Origin: Microbacterium sp. RU33B
GTDB taxonomy: Bacteria; Actinomycetota; Actinomycetes; Actinomycetales; Microbacteriaceae
Direction of reading: 5' to 3'
Assembly: GCF_900155915.1 (NCBI RefSeq)
Contig: NZ_FTPO01000001.1
Location: 186,001 to 250,000, forward strand
Length of the DNA stretch: 64,000 nucleotides
Shown piece by piece: positions 17,035-25,418 of the stretch (the first letter of the stretch is position 1; each line of letters starts with the position of its first letter). Under the pieces are notes generated by a model that was not told the origin of the DNA, did not search any database, and saw only the letters and a program-made list of their open reading frames with translations. The position numbers and the translations under genes are program-made.

Positions 17035-17898
17035 ATGTCCACGACAACCGCACCTCCCGCACTCTGTCGCCCACCGCGTCGGCGCCTCTCGGGCCGCGCG
17101 ATCTCCTACATCGTGCTGACCGTCGGCCTGCTGGTCTGGCTGGTCCCCTTCGCCTGGATGGCGCTCGGATCGCTCAAGACGCAGGCCGAGATCCTCCAGC
17201 GTCCGCCCACTTGGCTGCCGGAGAACCCGACGCTCGACAACTTCGCGCAGTGGTTCGGCCCGCTCGACTTCGGCACGTTCTTCGCGAACAGCCTGATCGT
17301 CGCGGTCGTCACGGTGGTCGGAAACCTCGTGTTCTGCTCCATGGTCGGCTACGCCCTGGCGAAGATGGACTTCCCCGGGAAGAAGATCCTGTTCGCGGTC
17401 GTGATGATCACGCTCATGGTGCCGGGCGTCGTCACGTTCGTCCCCCTGTTCGTGATGGTCTCCCGGCTCGGCCTCGTGAACAGCTACGCGGCGCTCATCC
17501 TCCCCTTCATCACGGCGCCGCTGGGCGTGTTCCTGATGCGGCAGTTCATGAAGGGGATCCCGGATGCCCTCATCGAGGCCGCCCGCATCGACGGCGCAGG
17601 CGAGTTCCGCATCTTCTCGCGCATCGTCATGCCGCTGTGCGGTCCGCCCCTGGCGACCCTCGCGATCCTGACGTTCCTCACGTCGTGGAACAACTTCCTC
17701 TGGCCGCTCGTCGCCGCCCAGACGGAGTCGATGTACACGCTGCCCGTCGCGCTCTCGCTCTACTCGACGGGGCAGAACGCGACCAACTACGGTCTGCTGC
17801 TCGCCGGCTCGGTCCTGGTGATCGCGCCCATCCTGGCCCTGTTCGTGCTCCTGCAGCGCTACTTCATCCAGGGCATCGCCACAGCGGGCCTCAAGTGA
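17035..17898 (+). CDS. Carbohydrate ABC transporter permease (MalG type)
   Basis: 287 residues starting eight bases after the preceding permease; GAGGGGCGCC gives the ribosome site. There are six transmembrane helices, the first at ISYIVLTVGLLVWLVPFAWMA. The EAA loop reads IPDALIEAARIDGAGEFRIFSRIVMPL, and LTSWNNFLWPLV is a typical MalG segment. It is the second channel subunit of the sugar importer. Confidence 0.93.
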   Translation: MSTTTAPPALCRPPRRRLSGRAISYIVLTVGLLVWLVPFAWMALGSLKTQAEILQRPPTWLPENPTLDNFAQWFGPLDFGTFFANSLIVAVVTVVGNLVFCSMVGYALAKMDFPGKKILFAVVMITLMVPGVVTFVPLFVMVSRLGLVNSYAALILPFITAPLGVFLMRQFMKGIPDALIEAARIDGAGEFRIFSRIVMPLCGPPLATLAILTFLTSWNNFLWPLVAAQTESMYTLPVALSLYSTGQNATNYGLLLAGSVLVIAPILALFVLLQRYFIQGIATAGLK

Positions 17899-17917
17899 TT
17901 CCTCCGAAAGGACCCGA

Positions 17918-19771
17918 ATGACCTCGTCCTCCCGCACCGCGCCCGACGGCACGGCCTACCGCGATCTCAACGGCAACGGCGTCCTCGATCCGTTCGAAGA
18001 CCCGCGGCTGTCGCCGCAGGAGCGCACCGATGATCTGCTGCCGCGCCTCAGCCTCGCCGAGAAGGTCGGGCTCATGTTCCAGACCGTCATCGAGGTCGGC
18101 GACGACGGCGAGCTCCTCGAGGCACCCGGTCGCATCTCGAAGTCGCCGACCACCGACGTGGTCGTCGGCAAGAACATGAACCACTTCAACGTGCACCACA
18201 TCCGCACGGCGCGGCAGGCGGCACAGTGGAACAACGCGCTCCAGCGCCTCGCGGAGACCACTCCGCACGGCATCCCCGTCACCATCAGCACCGATCCCCG
18301 GCACGCGTTCGTCGAGAACTCCGGCGTCGCGTTCTCGGCCGGGCCGTTCTCGCAGTGGCCCGAGCCGATGGGTCTCGCCGCCCTCGACGACCTCGACGCG
18401 ATCCGCGAGTTCGCCGACATCGCGCGGCAGGAGTACCTGGCCGTCGGCATCCGGGCGGCGCTGCATCCGCAGATCGACCTCGCCACCGAACCGCGGTGGG
18501 GCCGCCAGGCGCAGTCCCTCGGCCACGACGCCGAGCGCGTCGCGGAGTACACGGCCGCCTACCTCGCGGGCTTCCAGGGCGACGAGCTCGGGTCGGCGAG
18601 CGTCGCCTGCACGACGAAGCACTTCCCCGGAGGCGGACCGCAGAAGGACGGCGAGGACGCGCACTTCCCGTACGGGCGCGAACAGGTCTACCCCGCGGGC
18701 ATGTTCGACTACCACCTCATCCCGTTCCGCGAGGCGATCCGCTGCGGCACCGCCGCGATCATGCCGTACTACGGCATGCCGGTGGGACTCGTGCGAGACG
18801 GCGAGCCGATCGAAGAGGTCGGCTTCGGCTACAACCGGGCCATCATCACGACCCTCCTCCGCGAAGAGCTCGGCTACGACGGCGTCGTCGTCACCGATTG
18901 GGAGCTGGTGAACGACAACCATGTCGGCGATCAGGTGCTGCCCGCGCGTGCGTGGGGCGTCGAGACTCTCTCGCCGAGCGAGCGCATCGAGAAGATCCTG
19001 GATGCCGGTGCCGACCAGTTCGGCGGCGAGGAGTGCGTCGACCTTCTCCTCGACCTCGTGGCCCAGGGGCGGGTGAGCGAAGAGCGGATCGATGTCTCCG
19101 TGCGACGTCTTCTGCTGGTGAAGTTCCGGCTGGGTCTCTTCGACGACCCGTTCGTCGACGAGGATGCGGCCGAGGAGATCGTCGGCCGTGCGGACTTCCG
19201 GGCAGCCGGACGGCGCGCGCAGGCGGCATCCGTCACCCTCCTGGAGAACGCGGTCGTCGACGGAGCGCCGATCCTCCCGCTCCTCGCCGCGGGGGAGGCC
19301 CCCGCGGTGTACACCGAGAATCTGAGTCTGGAGAGCCTCGGCGACCGCGCGCAAGCGGTGGAGTCGCCCGCGGACGCCGATGTGGCGATCGTCCGCCTCG
19401 GCGCGCCGTTCGAGCCCCGCGACGATCTGTTCCTCGAGGCGTGGTTCCACCAAGGCTCCCTCGAGTTCCGACCCGGTCTCGTGCACCGCCTGCGCCGCAT
19501 CGCCGAGCAGTGCCCGCTCATCGTGATCGTCACCCTCGACCGGCCGGCCATCCTCACCCCGCTCGTGCCGTTCGTCTCGGCGCTGGCGGTCGACTACGGC
19601 AGCTCGGACGCCGCCGTGCTCGACGCGCTCACGGGCGCCGTCCCCCCGCAGGGGGCGCTGCCCGTGGAGATCCCCCGGTCGATGGACGCCGTGCGGGCGT
19701 CGCGGGAGGACGAGCCCTCCGACACGGCGGATCCCGTGTATCCCCTCCATCACGGCATCCGACTCGGCTAG
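17918..19771 (+). CDS. Glycoside hydrolase family 3, beta-glucosidase type
   Basis: 617 residues; GAAAGGA lies five bases before the ATG. The N-terminal TIM barrel holds KHFPGGG (residues 234-240), a substrate-binding signature, and the nucleophile D327 in GVVVTDWEL; the alpha/beta sandwich domain follows from ~residue 400. There is no signal peptide, so the enzyme works on imported beta-glucosides in the cytoplasm, releasing glucose by a retaining mechanism. Residues 16-27 (DLNGNGVLDPFE) match a 12-residue EF-hand-type calcium loop with ligands at positions 1, 3, 5, 9 and 12. The C-terminal fibronectin-like domain of longer GH3 enzymes is absent. Beta-xylosidase activity is also possible. 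Confidence 0.93.
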   Translation: MTSSSRTAPDGTAYRDLNGNGVLDPFEDPRLSPQERTDDLLPRLSLAEKVGLMFQTVIEVGDDGELLEAPGRISKSPTTDVVVGKNMNHFNVHHIRTARQAAQWNNALQRLAETTPHGIPVTISTDPRHAFVENSGVAFSAGPFSQWPEPMGLAALDDLDAIREFADIARQEYLAVGIRAALHPQIDLATEPRWGRQAQSLGHDAERVAEYTAAYLAGFQGDELGSASVACTTKHFPGGGPQKDGEDAHFPYGREQVYPAGMFDYHLIPFREAIRCGTAAIMPYYGMPVGLVRDGEPIEEVGFGYNRAIITTLLREELGYDGVVVTDWELVNDNHVGDQVLPARAWGVETLSPSERIEKILDAGADQFGGEECVDLLLDLVAQGRVSEERIDVSVRRLLLVKFRLGLFDDPFVDEDAAEEIVGRADFRAAGRRAQAASVTLLENAVVDGAPILPLLAAGEAPAVYTENLSLESLGDRAQAVESPADADVAIVRLGAPFEPRDDLFLEAWFHQGSLEFRPGLVHRLRRIAEQCPLIVIVTLDRPAILTPLVPFVSALAVDYGSSDAAVLDALTGAVPPQGALPVEIPRSMDAVRASREDEPSDTADPVYPLHHGIRLG

Positions 19772-19827
19772 GCTCGCGAGGTCTGTTCGCCATGACGCGG
19801 AAGGCACGACAGGGGAGTTCCGAACCG

Positions 19828-20961
19828 ATGGATGCTCGACGGCCGACCGTCTACGACGTGGCGGCACGTGCGAACGTCTCGATCGCGACGGTGTCGTTCG
19901 CGTTCTCCCGGCCCGACCAGATCAGCGACAAGACCCGAGAGCGCGTCCTGGTCGCCGCCCGCGAGCTGGGCTACATGCCCAGTGCGGCTGCGCGCGGTCT
20001 GGCGCGCGGACGCACCGGTGCTCTGGGCCTGCACTCGTTCGACCTGCTCATCGACCGCCCGCAGGGGCGCGAGCCGGACGGGACGGTCACGGCGCCGCGG
20101 GGCGTGTCGCTGCCGCCGGGGGAGTCGTTCGTGCCGTGGGACGACGCCAGTGGCGACTACCTGGTGGATCCCCGCGCGTTCCCCCTCTACGTCGACGAAG
20201 TGCAGCGCGGCTTCGAGCTGGAGTGCCGCGCGGCCGGCCGACCCGTGATGATCAGCAGCGGCAGCGACACGACCACGGCGGTCGCGGAGTCGGCCGGCCG
20301 CGTGGACGGACTGGCGATCTTCCCCGGGCCGTCGGCGGCCGTGTCGCTCGCGCAGGTGACGCTCAAGATGCCGATCGTGCTCTTCAGCACGCCGCCCGCC
20401 GGCGACGGTCACCATCGCGTGCTCGCCGACAACGCCGGGGGCATGCGCGAGCTCGTCACACACCTCGTGCGCGATCACGGCGCGTCCGACTTCGCCTTCA
20501 TCGGCGCGGTGCGGGTGGCCGACTACCGTGAGCGGTTCGAGGCCTATCGCGAAACGCTCGCCGACTTCGGCATCCGCACGCCCGACACCCCGTTCGACGA
20601 CAGCCTGCTCGGGGAGGACCTGGGTTACACGCCGGTCCTGGCGGCGCTGCGCGACGGGACGCTGCCGCGGGTGCTGGTGTGCGCCAGCGACCAGCTCGCC
20701 CTGCCCCTGCTCGACCTCCTCGCGGTCCACGGGCTGCGCGTGCCGGACGATGTGATCGTGACGGGCTTCGACGGCATCCTGGCGGGTCGACTCTCGACGC
20801 CGACGCTGACGACCGTGCGCCAGCCATTGGAGGCCATGGGTCGAACGGCGGCCCGACTCCTCCTCGATTCGCGCGGACCGGGGTCGGATGCTCCGGTGGT
20901 GGCGCGGATCGGCACCAAGGTCGTGCTCCGCCGCAGCTGCGGCTGCTCCGACGCCGGGTAG
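19828..20961 (+). CDS. LacI family transcriptional regulator
   Basis: 377 residues. I prefer the ATG at 19828 (GGGGAG ten bases upstream, and the protein then begins RRPTVYDVAARANVS, the normal LacI start) over an in-frame ATG at 19792. The helix-turn-helix and hinge run to ~residue 60: IATVSFAFSRPDQISDKTRERVLVAA. A periplasmic-binding-protein-like sensor domain follows, ending CASDQLALPLL...VIVTGFDGILAG. As the last gene of the sugar operon it probably represses it through the palindrome at 14749-14762. Its C-terminus carries an unusual SCGCS cluster. A long insert (residues ~65-100, REPDGTVTAPRG) between hinge and sensor is atypical. Confidence 0.92.
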   Translation: MDARRPTVYDVAARANVSIATVSFAFSRPDQISDKTRERVLVAARELGYMPSAAARGLARGRTGALGLHSFDLLIDRPQGREPDGTVTAPRGVSLPPGESFVPWDDASGDYLVDPRAFPLYVDEVQRGFELECRAAGRPVMISSGSDTTTAVAESAGRVDGLAIFPGPSAAVSLAQVTLKMPIVLFSTPPAGDGHHRVLADNAGGMRELVTHLVRDHGASDFAFIGAVRVADYRERFEAYRETLADFGIRTPDTPFDDSLLGEDLGYTPVLAALRDGTLPRVLVCASDQLALPLLDLLAVHGLRVPDDVIVTGFDGILAGRLSTPTLTTVRQPLEAMGRTAARLLLDSRGPGSDAPVVARIGTKVVLRRSCGCSDAG

Positions 20962-20993
20962 CACCGAGGCCGGTTAGCACCGACGTCGCCCCG

Positions 20994-21605
20994 CTACGAG
21001 GCGGCGAGCAGGCCCTCGATCACGGTGTCGACCGTGCGCTCGGCGGCGATGCGTCGTTCGTCGTCGGAGACGAAGCGCAGGGGGCCGCGGAGGGCGAGGA
21101 GCGCGAAGCCGTGCACGGCCGACCAGCACGGCCACTCGGCGCCCGGCCGCGCGGACGCGGCGAGGTCGCCGTCGGCGACGAGCGCGTCGAGGGCTGCCAC
21201 GAGGGCCGTCAGCGGCGCGGGGAGGGCTCCCGAGTCGTCCGGCCGGGCGTGCGCGTCGCCGAAGGCGACATCGAACCATCCGGGCTCCGCCACGGCGAAC
21301 GAGATGTACCCCAGCCCGACGGCGCGCAGCAGGCCTCGACCGGTCGCGGCATCCGTCGTCAGGGCCCGCATGCGATCCGTCGCCCCCTCCTGCACTCGGG
21401 CGGCGACTGCAGCCCGGAGGGCCTCGAGATCACCGAAGTGCCGATAGGCCGCATTGGGGGAGACGCCCACGCGACGCGTGACATCGCGAAGGACGAGCGC
21501 GTCGCGCCCTCCGGTCCGGGTCAGCTCGAGGCCTGCGCCGATGAGGGCGTCGCGCAGATTGCCGTGGTGGTAAGTCGCGCGGTCCTCCCGCGGCGGCTGC
21601 GACAT
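20994..21605 (-). CDS. TetR family regulator, divergent from DUF899 gene
   Basis: 203 residues. The start at 21605 follows GGAGGA by eight bases. The DNA-binding domain is RATYHHGNLRDALIGAGLEL, then LRDVTRRVGVSPNAAYRHFGDLEALRAAV. The C-terminal half resembles the TetR_C_33/WHG type: FAVAEPGWFDVAFG, WSAVHGFALLALRGPLRF. It is encoded back-to-back with the DUF899 gene, and a 23-bp palindrome (21625-21647) covers the -10 of that gene, so it is probably a repressor of both. The inducer is unknown. Confidence 0.92.
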   Translation of the reverse strand: MSQPPREDRATYHHGNLRDALIGAGLELTRTGGRDALVLRDVTRRVGVSPNAAYRHFGDLEALRAAVAARVQEGATDRMRALTTDAATGRGLLRAVGLGYISFAVAEPGWFDVAFGDAHARPDDSGALPAPLTALVAALDALVADGDLAASARPGAEWPCWSAVHGFALLALRGPLRFVSDDERRIAAERTVDTVIEGLLAAS

Positions 21606-21608
21606 CCC

Positions 21609-21647
21609 TTGACTCCTCCGTGCCGATGTGTACAGTGTGAACATATC
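21609..21647 (+). promoter_or_regulatory. Promoter of DUF899 gene with TetR operator
   Basis: TTGACT (21609-21614), a 16-nt spacer and TACAGT (21631-21636) form a near-consensus sigma-70-type promoter. A 23-bp palindrome lies over the -10 and start point: GATGTGTACA and TGAACATATC flank a GTG centre and match at 8 of 10 positions as inverted repeats. This is the classical layout for TetR repression. Confidence 0.75.
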
Positions 21648-21677
21648 ACGCCGGAGCTGCCCATCTCAGGAGGCCTC

Positions 21678-22382
21678 ATGGACACGACCGAACGCCCGCT
21701 CCCGCCCGTCGCGGACGCCGAGACGTGGCGCCGCGAGCTCGCCGAGCTCCGGGTGCGCGAGAAGGCCGCCACCCGCGAGCTCGACGCCATCGCCGCACAG
21801 CGCCGTCGACTGCCGATGGTGGAGCTCCCCGACTACACGCTCGTCGGTGCCGACGGCCCGGTGCGGCTGGTCGACGTCTTCGAGGGCAGGACGCAGCTGA
21901 TCACCTACAGCCACATGTGGTTCGAGGGCAAGGACTGGCAGTGCGGAGGGTGCACGGGCTTCACGGCGCAGTTCACCCGCCTGGGATTCCTCGAGCCGTA
22001 CGACGCGCGGTTCGTGATCGTGACGCAGGGGCCCATCGACGAGGCTCTCGCGTACAAGGAGAAGGTCGGCAACCGCATGGACTGGTACTCCACCGCCGAC
22101 AGCCCGTTCGGCGCCGACATGGGCGCCCCTCCGGGAGCAGGCTTCGCCGTCAACGTCTTCCTGCGCGACGGCGACACCGTGTACCGCACCTGGCACACCG
22201 ACGGACGCGGCACCGAGCAGCTCTCCCACGAGTTCGCCCTGATCGATCTCCTTCCGTACGGACGCGAGGAGGCCTGGCAGGATTCGCCGGAGGGATGGCC
22301 CCAGGGCGACCCCGGCGAGAAGTGGTTCAGCTCGCAGAAGGTCGCCGAGCTCTACGGGGCGGGTGCGCACCACCGCGATTGA
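21678..22382 (+). CDS. DUF899 family thioredoxin-like protein
   Basis: 234 residues; CAGGAGG precedes the ATG. The family signature THMWFEGKDWQCGGC appears here as SHMWFEGKDWQCGGCTGF, with a CGGC pair placed as in thioredoxin-like folds; FVIVTQGPIDEALAYKEKVG and GAGFAVNVFLRDGD follow. DUF899 proteins are widespread but biochemically poorly defined; the fold suggests thiol or peroxide chemistry (inference). It is controlled by the divergent TetR gene through the shared palindrome. No neighbouring enzyme clarifies its substrate. Confidence 0.85.
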   Translation: MDTTERPLPPVADAETWRRELAELRVREKAATRELDAIAAQRRRLPMVELPDYTLVGADGPVRLVDVFEGRTQLITYSHMWFEGKDWQCGGCTGFTAQFTRLGFLEPYDARFVIVTQGPIDEALAYKEKVGNRMDWYSTADSPFGADMGAPPGAGFAVNVFLRDGDTVYRTWHTDGRGTEQLSHEFALIDLLPYGREEAWQDSPEGWPQGDPGEKWFSSQKVAELYGAGAHHRD

Positions 22383-22457
22383 GGATCATCCCTCCGGCGG
22401 ATGCCGATACCTCTCGCGGCCGACGACCCCGTCGCCGGCACGCACGAGGCTGGAAGC

Positions 22458-23198
22458 ATGAACTCCGCTCTTCCCGCTCCCGCCGCGCTCGCGGCATCCG
22501 GTCTCGTCAAACGCTACGGAGAGCTCGTCGCTCTCGCGGGCGTGGACGTCGCGATCAGGGCAGGGGAGTCGGTCGCCGTGATGGGCGCCTCGGGCTCGGG
22601 CAAGACGACGCTGCTGCACTGTCTCGCCGCCGTGCTCGCGCCGGATGCCGGATCGGTGCGCCTCTGGGTGCCTGGAGGCGCTCCCCTGGAGCTGGTGGGG
22701 ATGTCGGAGGATGAGCGGTCTGCGGTGCGTCGCACGCACCTGGGCTTCGTGTTCCAGGATCATCTCCTCCTCCCCGAGCTCACGGCGCTGGAGAACGCGG
22801 CGCTGCCGCTGCTGCTGCTCGGACACCCGCGCGGCTCGGCCGAAGCCCACGCGCAGGCCTGGCTCGCCGCCCTCGGACTGGCCGGAATGGAGGATCGGCG
22901 CATCGGCCAGCTCTCCGGCGGTCAGGCGCAGCGCGTCGCGATCGCGCGGGCACAGGTGACGGGCGCGCCGATCGTGTTCGCCGACGAGCCGACCGGATCG
23001 CTCGACTCCACGACGTCGTCCGAGGTGCTCGTCGCGCTCCTGCGCGCCACGACGGGCCAGGGCCGGTCGCTGGTCGTCGTGACGCACGATCCCGATGTCG
23101 CCGCCCGCTGCGATCGTGTGCTGCACATGCGCGACGGACGCATCGTGGGCGAGAGCCTGCGTGAAGCCGCGCCGCAGTTCGCGGAGGGCGCACGATGA
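22458..23198 (+). CDS. ABC transporter ATP-binding protein (LolD/MacB type)
   Basis: 246 residues. Walker A GASGSGKTT (residues 43-51), Q-loop FVFQDH, signature LSGGQAQR, Walker B IVFADEPTG and the switch VTHDPDV are all present. The protein belongs to the group that powers FtsX-like permeases, exporting peptides, lipids or drugs rather than importing sugars. Its stop overlaps the ATG of the permease gene. I chose the ATG at 22458 because the family begins just before ASGLVKRYGE and GGAAG lies close upstream. The substrate is unknown. Confidence 0.94.
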   Translation: MNSALPAPAALAASGLVKRYGELVALAGVDVAIRAGESVAVMGASGSGKTTLLHCLAAVLAPDAGSVRLWVPGGAPLELVGMSEDERSAVRRTHLGFVFQDHLLLPELTALENAALPLLLLGHPRGSAEAHAQAWLAALGLAGMEDRRIGQLSGGQAQRVAIARAQVTGAPIVFADEPTGSLDSTTSSEVLVALLRATTGQGRSLVVVTHDPDVAARCDRVLHMRDGRIVGESLREAAPQFAEGAR

Positions 23199-24574
23199 CC
23201 TCCCTGCTCGCGGCACCCGGCGCGGCGCCGACGGCGTCGCGTCTGCGGCGCGTCATCACCCTGACCGCACTCCTCAGCCGACCCGGTCGCCAGGGGCGTG
23301 CCGCCATCGCGCTGCCGCTCGTCGCCTTCGCGGTGACGACGGCGCTGCTGCTGACGGTCGTCGGCGGCACGCGGATGTTCCTCACGCAGGCGGCCGGCGA
23401 GTTCGAGTACCTGTATGCGATCCTCAGCGTCCTGGCGCTCCTCCTTCTCGCCGTCCCGGTGCTGACGCTCGGAGCGGCCGCCGCGCGGCTGTCGAGCCGT
23501 CGGCGCAACGACCGGCTCTCGACCCTTCGCCTCCTGGGCGCCACGAGCGGTGAGGTGGGGGCGCTCACCGTGCTCGAGGCATCCGTCATCGCGTTCGCCG
23601 GGGCGCTGGCGGGAGTCGCGCTCTACCTCACACTGCTGCCGCTCGTCGGCCTTCTGCCGTTCTTCGGAGGCCCGATCGGACCCGGTGCCGTCTGGACGGG
23701 ATGGGCGATCGCCGCGATCGTCGTCGGCGTCGTCACACTCCTCGCCACGGTCAGTGCGGTCGCCGGTCTGCGACGCGTCCAGCTCACGCCGCTCGGCGTG
23801 CGGCGGCGCACCGATGCCCCGCCCCGCCGCATCGCCGCGCTCGTCGTCGGCCTGGCGGCCTTCGTCGTCATCGGTCTCGTCGTCGCCAACATCGGGGCGA
23901 TCGGGGAGCTCCTCGGGCCCGCCCTCGCCGTCGGCGTGCTGCTCGGATTCTTCGCCGGAGCCCTGGCGCTCGTCAACCTCGTCGGCACGCCGATCGTCGC
24001 CGTGCGGGGGCGCTCGATCGCGCGGAGGGCGAAGAGCGCCTCGGGCCTGATCGCCGGCCGGGAGCTCGCCGCCCACGCGGGCCCCGCCTGGCGACGGGTG
24101 TCGGGCATCGCGATGATCGCGTTCATCGCCGTCGTCGGCGGCGTGGGGATGGCGATCGCCGACATGGCCGGTGCCGGTGCGGATGCCGTGATCTTCGCCG
24201 ACATCCGCACCGGCGTGCTCGTGACGCTCGGCGCCGGGTTCCTCCTCCTGGCATCCTCGATCGGGGTCACGCAGGCCGCGGCCGTCCTCGAGGACCGCGA
24301 CCTCATCGTGGGCCTGGACCGACTCGGCATCCCGCCGGAGGAGCTGCGGCGCGCCCGTCGGATGACGGTCATGGTGCCCCTGCGCTGGGCGGCCATCGGC
24401 GGCGCGGCGCTCGGCGCGACGCTCAGTCTCCCGATCGTCGGAGTCACCCTGCTGGTCTCGCCGATGTCGCTCGTCGTGATCGCCGCGACCTTCGCGGTCG
24501 GCTTCGGACTCGTCCTCCTGGCCCTCGCCGCGACCACGCCGCTCGTCACCGCGATCCGCCGCGCGGCCGCCTGA
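23195..24574 (+). CDS. FtsX-like ABC transporter permease
   Basis: 459 residues, start overlapping the ATPase stop (ATGA). There are about ten hydrophobic helices arranged in two halves; the segment AAARLSSRRRNDRLSTLRLLGAT after the first helices is typical of FtsX/MacB permeases, where it contacts the ATPase. It lacks the large extracellular MacB domain. With the 22458-23198 ATPase it forms a two-component exporter or mechanotransducer. The TetR gene 195 bp downstream may regulate it, but a strong terminator stands between them. Confidence 0.9.
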   Translation: MTSLLAAPGAAPTASRLRRVITLTALLSRPGRQGRAAIALPLVAFAVTTALLLTVVGGTRMFLTQAAGEFEYLYAILSVLALLLLAVPVLTLGAAAARLSSRRRNDRLSTLRLLGATSGEVGALTVLEASVIAFAGALAGVALYLTLLPLVGLLPFFGGPIGPGAVWTGWAIAAIVVGVVTLLATVSAVAGLRRVQLTPLGVRRRTDAPPRRIAALVVGLAAFVVIGLVVANIGAIGELLGPALAVGVLLGFFAGALALVNLVGTPIVAVRGRSIARRAKSASGLIAGRELAAHAGPAWRRVSGIAMIAFIAVVGGVGMAIADMAGAGADAVIFADIRTGVLVTLGAGFLLLASSIGVTQAAAVLEDRDLIVGLDRLGIPPEELRRARRMTVMVPLRWAAIGGAALGATLSLPIVGVTLLVSPMSLVVIAATFAVGFGLVLLALAATTPLVTAIRRAAA

Positions 24575-24578
24575 GTCG

Positions 24579-24612
24579 CCGCGGTGCGCTCATCCCCATG
24601 AGCGCACCGCGG
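24579..24612 (+). terminator. Perfect hairpin after the ABC exporter genes
   Basis: A flawless 15-bp stem (CCGCGGTGCGCTCAT and complement) with a CCCC loop starts five bases after the permease stop. No U-tract follows. Confidence 0.88.
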
Positions 24613-24693
24613 CCGTGACAAGAACTCGACGACGTGTGATCGACGCCCCCCGAGTGGATCACCCCCGAGTGCCGTCGAGGACAGCCTGCCCCG

Positions 24694-24763
24694 GCGAATA
24701 TTCGCTGTACTCACATGGTATCGAATCTCGGTCGGCCCGAGACCACGCCGACATCGGTAGCAT
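24694..24763 (+). promoter_or_regulatory. Palindrome and -10 upstream of a TetR gene
   Basis: GCGAATATTCGC (24694-24705) is a perfect 12-bp palindrome in the 157-bp gap between the terminator and the TetR start. TAGCAT (24758-24763) lies six bases before the GTG start, giving a leaderless transcript. The palindrome is a candidate autoregulatory site, centred about 70 bp before +1. I see nothing else in the gap. Confidence 0.45.
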
Positions 24764-24769
24764 CCCTGC

Positions 24770-25405
24770 GTGGACGCACACGAGAGAGCACGGCCGTACG
24801 ACGCCTCCGGGCGACGCGAATCCGCGCGGCTCCGACGCGATCACGTGTTCGACACGGCCGCGGCGCTGTTCGGCGAACACGGCTTCGAAGCGACGACTCT
24901 GGCGCAGATCGCCGCGGCGGCGGGGGTCTCGGTCGCCTACCTCCAGGGTCTGGGCTCGAAGGCCGAGCTCTTCCAGGCCGCCCTGGGCTCGCGCGCCACG
25001 GGTGGGGCGGGCTCGCTCGACGGCGCCGCGGACGACCTGATCGCGGTGGCCCCGACGCTGCCGCCGCGGGAGGCGCTGGAGCTGCTGGTGGCCACGACGG
25101 CCGCCTGGAACGCCGGGTCGCACAGGCTCTGGCGAGCCTGGTCGCGCACGTCCGACGAAGAGCTCCGCACGGCGTGGGACAGCGCGATGGCCCGGGCGCG
25201 CCGCGAGTACCGGGCCTGGATCGAAGGGCTCGACCGCGCCGGCGTGCGCCGCGGTGACGTCTCGATCGACGAGCAGGTGGCCGGCGTGTGGCTGCTCACG
25301 ATGGCGGAGACCTACGACCAGCTCGTGAGCGTCGCAGGTCTCACCCACGATCAGTACGTGTCGTGGCTGCGACGCTCCCTCGCCGAGCTCGTGCTCGCGC
25401 ACTGA
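24770..25405 (+). CDS. TetR family transcriptional regulator
   Basis: 211 residues from a GTG at 24770 with no ribosome site; TAGCAT six bases upstream indicates leaderless translation. The DNA-binding domain is RRDHVFDTAAALFGEHGFEATTLAQIAAAAGVS, with VAYLQGLGSKAELFQAAL where most relatives have a Tyr-x-x-F helix. The C-terminal domain contains many Trp residues (WNAGSHRLWRAW). Its target is not evident: the ABC exporter upstream is separated by a terminator and pgi is convergent. Autoregulation through the upstream palindrome is possible. Confidence 0.87.
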   Translation: MDAHERARPYDASGRRESARLRRDHVFDTAAALFGEHGFEATTLAQIAAAAGVSVAYLQGLGSKAELFQAALGSRATGGAGSLDGAADDLIAVAPTLPPREALELLVATTAAWNAGSHRLWRAWSRTSDEELRTAWDSAMARARREYRAWIEGLDRAGVRRGDVSIDEQVAGVWLLTMAETYDQLVSVAGLTHDQYVSWLRRSLAELVLAH

Positions 25406-25418
25406 CCGTTCGGCGGGC

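Noticed and set aside
17891-19867. 658-codon minus-strand frame across the GH3 gene
   Set aside because: Antisense shadow of a gene with intact GH3 active-site motifs.
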